Positions 1 to 12,919 of a stretch of 64,000 bases of DNA are shown here, in pieces. Position 1 is the stretch's first letter; each line of letters begins with the position of its first letter. Location of the stretch: positions 744,001 through 808,000 of the forward strand of contig JAIXMG010000005.1 in NCBI GenBank assembly GCA_025201345.1, in the 5' to 3' direction. The DNA comes from Thamnidium elegans (taxonomy: Eukaryota; Mucoromycota; Mucoromycetes; Mucorales; Mucoraceae). Made by a program: the position numbers and the translations under genes. The notes under the pieces are model-generated. The model was not told where the DNA came from, ran no database searches, and saw nothing but the letters and a program-made list of their open reading frames with translations.

Positions 1-3000
1 AACACGTTTGGGGTCTTCATCAACTGATTCAGAACTAGATGAACTACCTTGATCGTCTGCCTTGAGACGATCAGATGCTTTAGAAAGATGTGCACGTTCA
101 AGGGACTCCCAAACTGCACCATCCGAGTGTTCTTCAAATGGATCAATATTGGATCGAATCGTACCGGAGAACAGGACGGCATCTTGAGGAATAATTGTCA
201 TTTGAGTACGAAGGTCTTGAATACCAATGGTAGAGATATCAATACCATCAATAGAAATGGAACCACTGCTGGCTTCCAAGAATCGGAAGAAACTGAGAGC
301 CATCGTACTCTTACCAGATCCGGTTCGACCAACGACACCAATCTTTTCATGTGCTCCAGTAGAAAATGAGACACCGTGTAAAACAGGTTCTAATTCAGCA
401 GAGTAACGAATCACAAGATCTTTTACTTCAAGAGAAGCGGTTGTAGGCCAAGCAGCAGGAGGTCGATGCCCATTAATAACAGCAGGAGGCTCTTGTTCCA
501 ACTCAAGGTACTCTTGTATACGTTCAACAGAATTGAGGTTCATCTCAACTGTGGTATACTGACGAATAAACCAATATATATTTTCCAAGAAATTACGAGC
601 ATAGAACAACGAAATACCTGCCATACCAGCATCAATCGAATTCAAATTCAATAGTAAAAATATACCGGTAAACAGCGTAACAAACGCACCTGTAAATTCA
701 ATACGAGCATAGAGCCAACGATTACTCATCCAAAGAAAATAAAAGGGTGCTACAAATGAATCAATCTTTTCATATACAGTTCTCATAAATTGTTCTTCAA
801 CGCCGTATGCTCTAATGGTAGCTACACCCACAAGTGATTCAGTAAAGTGTGAGTAAATAGGTGATCGACTGACTGAGTTGAGACGTTTCAATTCACGAGA
901 AATACGAAGATAGAATAAACCAATGACAAAGTATAAGCAACTGATACCGATGGCAACCACTAAAAATTGAGGAGTAATGACGGAGATAACAATGGTAGAG
1001 GCAATAACTGCAGTGACACATTCGATCAAGAAACTAGCTGAACGAGCAATTTGCAAATCAATAGTAGAAACATCTTTACCAAATCTGTTCAAGATACGAC
1101 CGACAGGTGTAGTATCAAAGAAACGCATAGGTGCATGAATAATACGATCTAATAATGAATCAAATAAGGTACGAGCACCGCGAATAGAGCCTGAATAGAT
1201 AATAACATTTCGAATAACATCAAAGATAATATAAAAGAAACAAATTCCTACGTAGATACCGATATAGTAATCTACATTGACCGGTGTCTTTTCATCAAAT
1301 ACCCAACTCTTGAAAATGTTTTGCTTTTGAACGGCGGCACCTAATGTATCGAATACACCTTGTACGATAGGTGCTTTATTATTGATGATCAAGTATTGTG
1401 GCGCTTGATTTATACTGAAATTATCCGACGAGGCAGTACCATATGCAGCGGCCCAGATTCGAATCCACCAATTTTCTCCAAACGTCAAGAACCGAGCAAA
1501 GATATAAGAACAAAGCAAGATGATCCAAAACGTCCAACCACCACAAGCAGCCAAATAAGTAATATAAACCTTATACTTGACCTGACCCTTTTCGGAAGTT
1601 TCTTCTTGCACAAGCTTAGCTGCCTCGGTGGTATTATCAAGGTCTGCGTCCATTGTAGCTGAATCTTCGTCATCATCAACTATATCTTCAATTTCTTCTT
1701 CTTCCTCTTCTTCAGACAGGAAATCAGAGCCCAACAATTTATTTAACTGACCATTGTTTCTCAAGTTTTCAATTGTATCACACCCAAGAACGTTACCATT
1801 ATCAATCTTGATAAAGTATTTAGCGCCAGGAAGACAAAGTTTCACTTGATGAGTGACCAAAATAATAGTACGGCCTTTTAACAGATCACCCATAAAACAC
1901 TTTTGATAAATGTGCTTGGAAGTATGTGCATCCACAGCACTAAGACAATCATCAAGTAAAACGGTCTTTGCAAAAGAATAAACTGCACGGGCTAATGAAA
2001 CTCGCTGCTTTTGTCCACCTGAAAGTGAAATACCCTTTTCGCCAATCTCGGTACGATCTCCGTCTGCCAAAATGGTTAAATCTTTAATTAAAGCACACTG
2101 TTGCAATGCCTTCTTGTAACGTTCTGCATCATAAGGAAGACCAAACAAAATGTTGTCTCGAATAGAGGCGTGTTGCAAAAACGGTTGTTGCGCAACATAA
2201 GCTACTTTGTCAAGATACAGTTGAGGATATTCTGGGTCGATTTTGGAAACGGCCTCCGTAGAAAGTATAGTTCTGGAGGGTAAATAAACTCTACCGGATA
2301 CAATATCCATTTCACCCAACAGAGCATTCAAGAAACTAGATTTACCGCTACCGGTAGATCCGCATACTAAACTAAGTTTACCGGTTGGGAAATTAAATCT
2401 AGGGACAGTCAATTGGAATGTTTGAGAGGCAGGTTGGGCAGCAGAGTTTAAAGTAGAAGCAACGGAACTAGAGTTAATCAAAGGTTCTTGATCTGAATCG
2501 TGTGCAGTAGCAGTAGTAATAATATTTGGTTCATGTTGCTTTTGATAATGCCATTCGAATACGGAGTCTTCAAATCCAACACGAGCTAAAACAGTTTGAG
2601 GTGATACGCCTTCTGGTGCTTGTATAGGCTCCGTATTGAAATTCTCAGTGACTTCAGGTTCTTGTAAGTACCCATTAATACGTTTTAAACTAACATAGGC
2701 TTCAGTAAAAGTATTAACAGATTCAGGAATAAAGATAAGTGGGGCACGTAACATTTCAAATAAGGTGATACTGACAAACGCGACACTAGCTGTCAATTCA
2801 TTACCAGCAACTTTAGTATACCAAATAAAAGAACTAACAGTAACCAAAACAGGCGCTGTCAAATAAATAACGCCGACCAAGACATCAATGATAATGGTAT
2901 CAATCAATTTCTTGATTTCTTCTCGTCGTGCTTCAAATACTTTTTCTTTCCAGTTGTTTTCCCAGGCAAAATATTTGATCATACGGATACCTTGCAATAA

Positions 3001-4912
3001 TTCGTTGATAAGATCGTTACGTTTATCTCTGGCAGTTGTAAGGGCGGTATAGTTTTCAGACATCTTTTTGGTAAGAAGACCTGTGATGGGGAAACATATG
3101 CACATGACTGTAGCTCCTACAAGTGCTGCAGATCCTAAAAGGTTGTACAAGTAGAAAAGTGCAACGAAAACTTCAAGAGGAGCATTGTAAACCATCTACA
3201 AATAGGCATGTTAACAATGGTAGTGTTCCTTTCCTCTCTTTTATAAATATATATGTACTTACAAAAATATAAGAAGGTATATCAGACAACTTGTCAGCGT
3301 CCACACTCATAAGATTTGTGATTTTACCAACATTACTAAACGAGCCCTCTTCTTCCTTTTTAGTCTCCTCCTTCTTTTCTTTTGCTTTATCCTTCTTGTC
3401 ATTTTCATCGACCTCTTTTTCGTCATCCGCTTTAGCTAATTTTCCAGAAACATCCTTTCTCTTTAAAGTCTTTGAGAAGATTTCAGAATCCAGCATGATT
3501 AAAGTTCTAATGTTCCAACGACGACCCATCCATAACTGAACTGTGTTACACAACAGCTTGACGATACCAACCAAGAATAAACAAAACACGTACATATAAG
3601 CAATTTGAATCGAGGGTCTGTTTTTATCGATTTCGATATACTCCAAAAGCTTTTGCTGAAAGAATGGACTGAGGTAACCACATAAACAAGCTAATGTAGA
3701 GAAAATAAATTGGCCCCAGATTTCTTGTTTGTTGGAGCTGTAGATACGTCTTAATACTTTGATACGCGCGATAAAGTGCGTAGTATTGACAAAATCTTCA
3801 TATGTGGTTCGTGCTAGATGTTGAAACGTGAGCGCATATATATTATCACGTGTAACCGTATTGCGAAACCCAAATACTACCATTGCGTTCATCTATTAAA
3901 AAATGTAAGTGTCTCTTTTTTTTGCATAGTACTTTTTTAAATAAAAAAATTACCCATTGAAATGAAGCCCATGAAAATATACTTGCAGTAGATTCAGGAC
4001 TTAATTCAAGATTCTATAATATAGTGTTAAATTCTCCTTCTTTTTCAATTTACATATCTTTGCTATATCACATTTTGACATGTATATATTTCTTCCGATT
4101 TTTTTTTTAAAAAAAATAAACTTACGTTACGATATACAATACCATCCCTAATTTCCAATTTCTCGTATCCAGCGGCTTGAAGATCTCTGGGATGATAAGG
4201 TTGAGGCGTTGTACCAGAAATTATAAGCAGGATAAATGAAATGGAGACATATGAGTAATCCCAATATTGTCTGGTATGTGAAGATAGTAATCTGTAGATC
4301 GAGTCAAAGAAAAGAAAAGAATAGATAAATGTAAAAATGTAGTTGTAATGGCGGTGTTTGTATTGGTTTCTAGTGGGTGAAGTAAATGATAAAACTAATA
4401 GATTGAGCTATAAAAAAAAAGGTTAGAGATTATATCTTTTTGTGAAAGAGTACAATAGTTCACATACCCAAGTAATAAATTGTATAGCTAAATTTAGTGA
4501 GTGGTACGAATCTTGGTTGTCTGATCTGAGGGAGAATTGAATAAATTGATATAACCATCCTAATGTTTCAAATGCTGTAAGTAACATTAAAATATTTCTT
4601 CTCTTTTTTAAAGAGACAATAGCTGACTCAATTTCAGCGTTGGATGAATATTTTGATCCAGAATGCCATTTTTTACAAAGCAGGTAGGTGGTTGATAATC
4701 CAACTAAAATGATAGGCGAAACAAAATATGCAATTCTGAATATATGATATTTACTGATGAGACCTTATTTACTATTATTTTTGATATAGTTTATTTATTA
4801 CCTTTGATGGTTACTAGAATCATCTTGGTAGCGTTCCTGAAAAACATACACAAAAAAAAGTGTGTTAAAAAACAAATCCAATATATGACAGCTTATATAA
4901 CGTTCATACCAT
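1..4912 (-). CDS. ABCC/MRP-type ABC transporter (C-terminus outside window)
   Basis: ATP-driven exporter of the MRP/Ycf1 class, expected in the vacuolar or plasma membrane moving glutathione conjugates or drugs (family knowledge; substrate not readable). Visible are an N-terminal hydrophobic TMD0-like region, TMD1, NBD1, an acidic linker rich in Glu/Asp (about 1600-1730), TMD2 and most of NBD2. NBD1 has Walker A GSTGSGKS near residue 700, signature LSGGQKQR and Walker B VLLDD; NBD2 has Walker A GRTGSGKS near residue 1375. Exons fit as 4910-4912 (only the ATG), 4802-4836, 4468-4735, 4126-4407, 3954-4013, 3263-3892 and 1-3195; all phases agree, giving 1491 visible residues. The family usually reaches 1500-1600, so about 100 are missing. 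The start is the least certain point: it is the ATG abutting a GTATGA donor, and the upstream frame stays open for a short way. Confidence 0.93.
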
Positions 4913-7900
4913 ATTACAGTATAAAAAAAAATCCACCTTTATTATCCTGTAAGAATAAAAACTAGAGCTTTTTTTTTTTATAAAATAAAGAAATAAAAAA
5001 AGAAAAAGATGTGAAAAGAAGAAATAAACCAGACGGAACCTTTTATGAATTGTGAACTAAAGTAACACTAACCCTGATTGAACCCGGATTTAGAAATTAA
5101 TTCCCAAAAAAACGATCGGATACTGTTACGAAACTGCGGATTTTTTTTTTTTTTTTTTTTTTTTTATATGCTGCGGTCAAGCTTATCTGTTTGTTTGTTT
5201 TTTTGGTATATTTTAATCAATATTAATTGCATACATAGACAATAACAGCGTTTAACTACACATTGGCAGTAATGGGACTGTATTCAAATAATGCTTATCG
5301 CGATTTACTTTTTTTTATATTACTATTGGCAGTCCTGACAAACCAAGCTACATCTGTACATTTTATTACTGCGTCATCTCGATATATTGTTTCTAATATA
5401 TATTATCTTTGCACTTGTTTAAACCTAAATATAAATTACACACATGAACTGCCATAATTAACTGTCTGTTTCACAAAAAAAAAAGAGAGAGGAAACGGAT
5501 CAAACTAATCCTTAAACCCGCGCCTACTTTTTCTAGAATATTTTCCCAGAGAAGGATACAACGGTCTAGGTTTGGCATGAACCATCAGTTATATGTTGCT
5601 GTCTTGTTTCTTAATGTGTGTAGTACATGTGAACCCAAAAAAAAAGGAGGCTCAATTTTATTATAGTTTAGATAACATATGTACCTTTTTCTCATTTTTA
5701 CTTTCTAAAATGCTTGACTAAAACATAATTTATTGCTTCATTTGCATAGCGAATAAAGATTGTCGTTATTAATAAAACATACATCAATTACTACTGCGAC
5801 ACACAAAATATATATATATATATATATACGATTTGTTAGTTTTACTGATGTAATCTAATACGTACCCGATCGGTTCCAAGGGGTCATATGATTATTGTCA
5901 ATTATTTTAATTTTTCTTTTGAAGAATACGCGTTCCCGAGAACCTAATACATTATGATATAGGACGGAAAAATTTTTTGAATTATTTTATTCAAATCTAC
6001 AATGTTATACTTTTATAAATGCAAAAGAGAAAAATAAACTTTCGCATTTTATGATTTCTAGTTCAGTTAGTGAGAAACATTATTGGATATGTGATACAAA
6101 TAAAAAGTATCTGTTTAATCAACTAAGGGATGATTGACAATTAAGATTGAATGTAATATATCAAATCTATTGTTCTTATCTTGTTCATTTTTTTTTTTAA
6201 AGAAAAAAAGACTATATTTCATGTTGTACAATTACTTGCGTATTGATACTTGAATGATTCAAGTGGAGGTATATGAAACGAGTGACCCACTGATATTAGT
6301 ATGTATGTCTTTTAATAATAACGGACAAATATCGCTCAGCCTAATTTGTTTTACAAAGCCCTATTTATAAAATAAAAAATATTTTAGACAAGTGATATGT
6401 TATCACGTTTTGATGAAAAAAAAATAAAAAAGAAAAAAGTGCGCAAAAAGAAAAATAGATTACACAGAAAATATTAAAAAAAGATAATATTTCTGTATTT
6501 GGTTTCGATTAAATAAGCTTCACGAATTATTTCTGGCAGTGATAGTAATACGGTTTAAATGAGATCCTGAATCAATTTGATGGTTAAAAGAAATTATATA
6601 ACCAAAGGCTCGCGAAGAAGAGTATTACCGCAGCTCACTATATTGAGGTTTTATTTATTTATTATTTTTTACAAGAATAAACAAAAACACTTGCTAGATT
6701 TATCCCGGATTATATGTATAAATAATTGTACTATTGTATCTGTACTATCATACCAGTAGTGTTTAGAGGCTTTGTTGAAGTAGGGTATCACCTTAAAGTT
6801 TTATCCAAACTATTTTCTTTTAATCATCCTTTAATTATTACACTTTACAATCAACGGTTATATTTTATTTTGATCATTATCTTGCTCTTAAAAGACACAT
6901 AGGAGCGATTCTACACCACATATTATAGTGTCAAAAAACTTCATCTACTACAATACCGCATAAGTAAGCCTTTGGCGTAATAGGACTATAGAAAAAAAAT
7001 TAGTATGTATACGGACCTATTCTTTTTAAGGGCTGTAAAATGTGGTATTTTCGCAAGCGTATAGTCTTTAAACTACAAGTTATTCTATATATGTATATAT
7101 TCCTTTATAGACACCATAAACATTTTCATAACTATTAAATAATTTTAAACTGAGTTCAGATATACTTCCCGTAGGATAGTCGAAAATAAATGCTAATTTT
7201 TTATTAGGCTGTATTAATTCTTTAAAAGTTATAGTTATGAAGGGCAAAAGCATCATGTAAGCTGTTTTTCTTCGTGAGTAGTACTTTTTGCATCATTTGG
7301 GAGTATTACCTGCCGTGATTTTCTCGCTACAACGGGAAATTTCTTCGATTAAAAGCATGTATAGTAAAATGCTATGGAGTAAAACAACGCTAATAACATA
7401 ATCTCCGTAGGGTTCCAAAGTAAAACCTAGGTTAAAGAAAAAAAACAGAACATAAAATATAATACATGTTGTACTTTTTCATATCGTTATTTTTTTGGGT
7501 AAAAGAAAAAAAAACGCATCCAAAGTCAAATGAAAGAGTAAAAATAAATCTACATATATACACTTTCCTTGCTGGTTTTCACTAGTATTCTTGTTTCGAT
7601 AAAGAGAATTCGGTCACTCGTATTCATCGAGATATCGAAAACCAAGACGTTTCTTGTACGTTTTATAAAAAGAAGTGGTTAAAAAAGATATTGCCATGTA
7701 ACTATAAAAATAGACAACGCTAAATAATTCTTTTTTTTTACTCGCCCTTTGAATGATTATCTCTTAGGTATTAGAATTGGGTTCTTGCAGTAGTGGTATT
7801 TATAATGGGGTAGCGGCCATTGCTGATACTGCTGTTGATAGGGGTAATGATGGAATTTATTGTGACTATAAAAATGTAAGCTACTGCTATTGTTAACACT

Positions 7901-8154
7901 GTTGATAGTAAAAGAGGTAATTAAAATGTTGCTTCCGACTCTGATGGTAGTGGTGGCGTTGGAATTATTCTTGTATAAAGTCTAGAAATAGCTACTAGAG
8001 ATATACTTTAGATATGTCTATTTTTTTTTTAATTATTTTTTATGCTTCTATAAAAAGACAATTCGCTATATACGAAATTATACTTTTCTTTGCTATGAAA
8101 GGATTTCCACTTGTCGGCACTTATAGTTTGGTAGTAGAGGTGCATTAGATACTT

Positions 8155-8190
<36 letters not shown>

Positions 8191-8949
8191 AAGTAAGGTA
8201 ATTTTTCATCTTGCCAAAATCGCAGAAACCATGACATGAAGGTTTAAATCTGCATACACCTATAATACAACGGAATATAAGCTTCCATATATCCGTAAAC
8301 CCTCTTCCCAATAAAATAAGTACAATAATAAAAAAAGCAATCTATAAATACATCAATTATATAACATATATAGATCAGCAAGTCAATGTTACAAGTGCTA
8401 TTTGTGATTAACAAAGTAGCAATGGAAAAAAAAAAAGATATTACAAGCGTTTCAGAAATAGATTACATAAATATGCATCTTTATCTTACACATCATACGG
8501 TCAAAATAGAATATTTAAAAAATATCTCAATATTAATATTATTGATAGACACGGCAGCAGCAGGACAAAATAAGACAGTGGCATAGAAACTCTTTTTCAT
8601 TTTATCCGTCATTAAATGATAACTTATTATGTAGTTTATAACACTATCTAAGAGTTGAAGTCATACATATACTATGCTAGTTATTACTATGAATAATGAA
8701 CGAAATGGAATTAATGTTGAAGGTGTAGTGTATTCTGTAGATAGATGGTTTTTTATGGACTTATAAGATATATTATATATACATTAACAGCACTTATCGC
8801 AAAATAGCATCGTTTTTTTTCTTTTTTCGGTCACTCCCAGGCTTTTCCTTAAGAAGTTGCCCCCGTATTTTTTCTTTTTTAAAACTGCCCAAACTGATTA
8901 ATCCGCTTTTGTTTGGATTAATAAATTAAAGTAATACAAAGTCCAAGAG

Positions 8950-9130
8950 CCCAAATAAAGTTTGAATAATGTGAAGCCAACACTCAGAAGAGAGATACCG
9001 CATCTAGACAGGAAGGCTAAACCATTGGAAGAGCGGGGAGTCTAGCAGGAATATCAGACTCCTCTAAAACCAATCAGATCTAAAAGTCGGAGTGACCTAC
9101 GCGACAATATACACCTGTATTTCACAGAGT
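8950..9130. ncRNA. Candidate structured RNA (nested stems)
   Basis: This is a GC-richer island in AT-rich spacer. Two nested perfect stems are visible: ATTGG (9024-9028) with CCAAT (9070-9074), enclosing GGAGTCT (9037-9043) with AGACTCC (9056-9062). There is no open reading frame of note and no match to a tRNA cloverleaf or a snRNA motif that I recognise. The strand cannot be decided from pairing. It could equally be a decayed repeat. Confidence 0.25.
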
Positions 9131-9991
9131 AAGCAATGTACAAACAAAAACTTTTTTGGTTTAATCCAATTGTGAACACGCAAGAAAAAAAAAAAGAGGC
9201 CACTATTTTTTTTTTTTTTTTTTTTTTCAACATATATTTCTTTGAAACGATTTTGTCTATAGATTTATATTTAATACAAACCGTTTAACTGCCAAATTGT
9301 ATTTTTAAAAAAAAAGACAGCAAAATTAACGTTTTTAAAATGAAAGAGTATTTATTCTTGTACAACAAATAAACTAAATTTGTAGCACAATTTCTTTTTA
9401 AATGTGTGATGTAGAAATACGAACCACGACATCAACTTATTTATAATACAAATTACGTCAATACAATTACGTGAACTTGTTAGCGTTCATAAATAATAAA
9501 CAAATAGCTATCATGCATTTATATATATATATGTTTATTTCCAAAAAGGAATACACTTTAGTGTCGGAAAAGGCTACAAGAAAGGAACCTGTTCTAATGC
9601 GACCGCCTCAAATCATATTTTATATGATTGATCTACATATTAATTACTGAGTCTAGAGCAGATAAATAAAAAAGAAAAATGCGTCAGCTGCGCGCGCAAT
9701 ACCAGATCACCAAGAAAGTGAACACAGATGACACATCTATGTTAAGAAAAAGTTTTTCTCCTTTTTAGAAACGTAGATTAAATACAGCAACACAATTAAG
9801 GGGAGAATCCACTTTTTTTTTTTTTTTTTTTTTTCATCGGAAAATATAATCAAGATATCGTAAATCGTATTCCCAAAAATATGAAAAGAGCGCCGTACCT
9901 GAAATCCTTTTTAAGTTTGTTAAACTACCTTTATTTGAGTGTTTAAACCCGAGAATGAATAGTACAACGATAACCTTAATGTCGGATCAAG

Positions 9992-10035
<44 letters not shown>

Positions 10036-10072
10036 AGAGAGAGATAGAGGCACACACACACACACACACACA
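9992..10072. repeat. Compound microsatellite A(n)-(GA)n-(CA)n
   Basis: A run of about 41 A residues passes directly into a GA repeat and then a CA repeat. It lies about 85 bases beyond the stop codon of the minus-strand CS-domain gene, so its complement falls in or just past that gene's 3' flank. Confidence 0.9.
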
Positions 10073-10156
10073 GATGAGCACGGAAAAGAACAGTGTATTG
10101 TAAAAATAGACTCGGTCCGGTAAGTCCGTTTTATGTATTTTTTTTTTTTTATTTAT

Positions 10157-10709
10157 TTATTCAAGTCCAGTTTTTTCACCACTGCCACTAATTACAGTGT
10201 CAAAATCAAGCGTGTCGTATAGTGAATTATCTTGCTGTCTATAATTAATTTCAACAAGTGAACTTAGTGTCTTCATTTCTTCTTGTTGCATTAATAAATG
10301 AGGCCAATACTTCATGCATTCTTTTTCTAGTGTTAAAATAATTTGGTTTGTCATGGTCATTTGTTCTACATCATACTTTTTTTTATGTTAGTATATTACA
10401 TTCATATAAACATATCATATACAAATAACAGAAATTTTTATTTTACTTTGCCAAGGTAAACTCGATTAAATAGTGGCAAGTTAATCGTGGTAGATTGGTC
10501 GGAAAGCGTTAAACATTTCTCTGAAAGTGACACTTGAACATGGTTCTAAGTATTATTATTATTATTATTATTAGTATTTGATGTGAGTAAATGATAATAT
10601 AACGCATATATCTTACACTATTAATTTGAAGTGTAATTGATTCCATTGTTTGTGTCCAAACGATAGAAGAGGGTATAACTGAAGTAACGTGTTCTGAATT
10701 CACCATCAT
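10157..10709 (-). CDS. Small CS-domain (NudC/p23-like) protein
   Basis: Three exons join in frame: 10617-10709, 10447-10545 and 10157-10375, giving 136 residues. The start is a tandem Met (ATGATG). The order of features matches a CS beta-sandwich as in NudC-domain proteins: VWTQTMESITLQI near residues 18-30, a VQVSLSEKCLTL strand, an LPLFNRV stretch where the family has its Gly-Lys-Leu strand, then IILTLEK followed by WPHLL, resembling the W-P-x-L that closes NUDCD1/NudC CS domains. CS proteins usually act as Hsp90 co-chaperones or dynein-pathway adaptors; which applies here is unknown. The loop before the last strand is shorter than usual. The third exon uses an AAAG acceptor just after a TACTAAC branch-point-like site. 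An in-frame upstream Met at 10877 exists but is probably 5' leader. Confidence 0.6.
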
Positions 10710-10980
10710 TTTCGCTGTTGTTGTTTCTTCTGTTGGGTATATATTTATATTAATGTAAGTTGAAAGAAGGAAAGAAGGAAAGAAAAGTAAAAAGCAAGTA
10801 AATAAATAAGAATAAAATATATAAATTTCGGCCCGTCTGAGGAGTTTATCACCTTTTTCAGAATGTGATACACACATATTTTAAGGGATCGGTAATAGAT
10901 TTTAATTTTGGTATTTAGATAGTAAAAAAAAAGAAAAAAAAAGAAAAAGCAAATATATATCTTTTAATGACAAAAAAGGT

Positions 10981-12866
10981 TTAAAATGTCTATAATAATA
11001 CAATTAAAATAAAGTTAGTTTACTATATATATATATATGTATATATAAAATACTAGTATTAACTTACCCAGTCTTTTGGTATTTTTTGAGCCCATCTGAA
11101 TTTATCCATCAAAGTTTTACTAAAGACCTTTTCCAATGGGACATCATTATTTCTGCACCAAGCAACAGTGATACGAGGATCAATATAATTCAGCTTCGAG
11201 GTACCAAGAGCAACTTCCTTATTTTCTTCTTTATCGGTAGCTTGATTTTTAGTTGCATAAATACGTTCATCTACCTTTTTAATTTGAGCGATTAATTTCT
11301 CAATAGTTACACTTGCTTTAGGTTCTATTTTAGCAAGCTTAGATTCTTTCTTTAAGCGATCAGCAAGCTCATCAGCAGCTTTTAATTTTTCTTTCAAATC
11401 AGCAGCGGTTAACTTGGGTTGCTTTTCAGCAGCTAACTTTTCATTTTGCTTTTCGAATCTAGACTTGATTCTCTCTCTTTCCTTTTGAACTAATTCTTTT
11501 TCGTGTTCTTTAATCCAATCTTCTTCAAGATCACTTTCAGGTTCAGCGTATTCCGGCTTCTTTTTCATTTTTGCGTCTAAGGCATACAATTGTTTTCTCA
11601 ACTTCATACGTTGGTACTTGAGTCCACGAATACGATCACCGATACGAGAAATCATTTGGTCGTGTGTTTTACTAGCAGATCTTTGATGGTTACATAAAAT
11701 AGCAACTTCTCGATTAGCACGATTATAAGACAAGAGTTTATCGGGTACAGAGTCATCTGGATTTGTTAATAAATTAACCTGTTGTTGAAAGGTAATGGAA
11801 GCGTTAAAAGTACGGAATACTTTAGCAGATAAACCCTTCATGCAGTTGTTCAAGTACTTGTTTAATTCAGAAGGTGTTAATCGATCAAAGATCATATGTC
11901 CTTCACCGACTTGGTTCTTGAATATTTTAATGTTCTTGAATACCTGTGTATCAACTTGTACTGTATTTTGATAACGAATAGAATCTTTACCAAGGAAATC
12001 AAAGTGTAACGTGTTGGGTGGCTCTAATTTAATATGCTCATAACGTAATGAACAACAACCAACTGTATCAGCTTCATCATCACCTTTTTCGTTACCAGCT
12101 CTCAAGGCTAATCTATCAATGAGATACATGGCTGTAGCACGTTGACGTACTTCACTCAACTTATCTTTTAATTCTCTAGTATAATTGGCACGAATCGTCT
12201 TTACATATTTCTACGTAAAATATTGATAATAAAGTAAATTAAAAATGTTTATGCATACACGAACAAATAAGTTTTTTTTTTTACCTTTAATTCTCTAGCC
12301 TTTTCAAACTTTTGCATATCACTTTGACCTTTCCAAGTAGAAGTAGCAGCTAAAAAGACATACTTGATAGCACCATTGACATTTTCTTTCCAGGTAGCTA
12401 ACCAAGTAGCAGTTTGATCGTGAACAACGGCAGCCCATTTATGTCCTTTAGGAGGCTCAGGAATGACGGCATCAATACCCAAATTCAAAGTGACTTGCTC
12501 AGGTAATACACGCGTCTTGAGTTTACCAGTCTTTGGATGGTTACCTCTACCACGAAACAACGCAGGAGGTTCGATTCTGAAATTACCTACTTTTTCTTTA
12601 CGACCGTCAACAATAGCGTAAAGATACTTTTCTTCTGCCTTTTCTCTTTCTTGTTTAATTTGCTAAATTTTTTTTTTTTAAAAAAAAAAGTGCGTATTAA
12701 TAATGATTTTGTACGATACTATATTAAATCTTACCATCTTTTGTTCCTTTGTCAAGAGCTTTTTAGCTTCCTTGTCTCTTTCAAACTTTCCCCAGATAGG
12801 TCTGAAATCACATTTTTCAAAACTAGTGATTTTGGGATTCTAATTTTTTTTTATAATGAGTTAATA

Positions 12867-12919
<53 letters not shown>

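Larger units (their letters stand above)
4913..10156. other. Long AT-rich intergenic region, no convincing gene
   Basis: About 5.2 kb with frequent stops in all frames and many homopolymer A and T tracts. I see no conserved domain. Short open stretches exist: at 5272 a 61-codon frame with a hydrophobic, signal-like N-terminus, and on the minus strand about 7762-7980 a stop-to-stop frame rich in His, Tyr, Gln and Asn. Neither has enough support to call a gene. An (AT)n tract lies near 5806-5828. A compound microsatellite and a hairpin region are listed separately. The region holds the presumed promoter of the ABC transporter gene at its left end. Confidence 0.6.

Noticed and set aside
49..2283. 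Several plus-strand frames of 60-106 codons
   Set aside because: They lie opposite the ABC transporter, whose Walker, signature and membrane segments are continuous on the minus strand.
5272..5457. 61-codon frame with a signal-like hydrophobic N-terminus
   Set aside because: Composition is near the AT-rich background, there is no homology that I recognise and no promoter or splice context; it could be tested by RNA-seq but is not called.
8386..8586. 66-codon open frame in the spacer
   Set aside because: Lys/Ile/Asn-rich translation typical of chance frames in AT-rich DNA.
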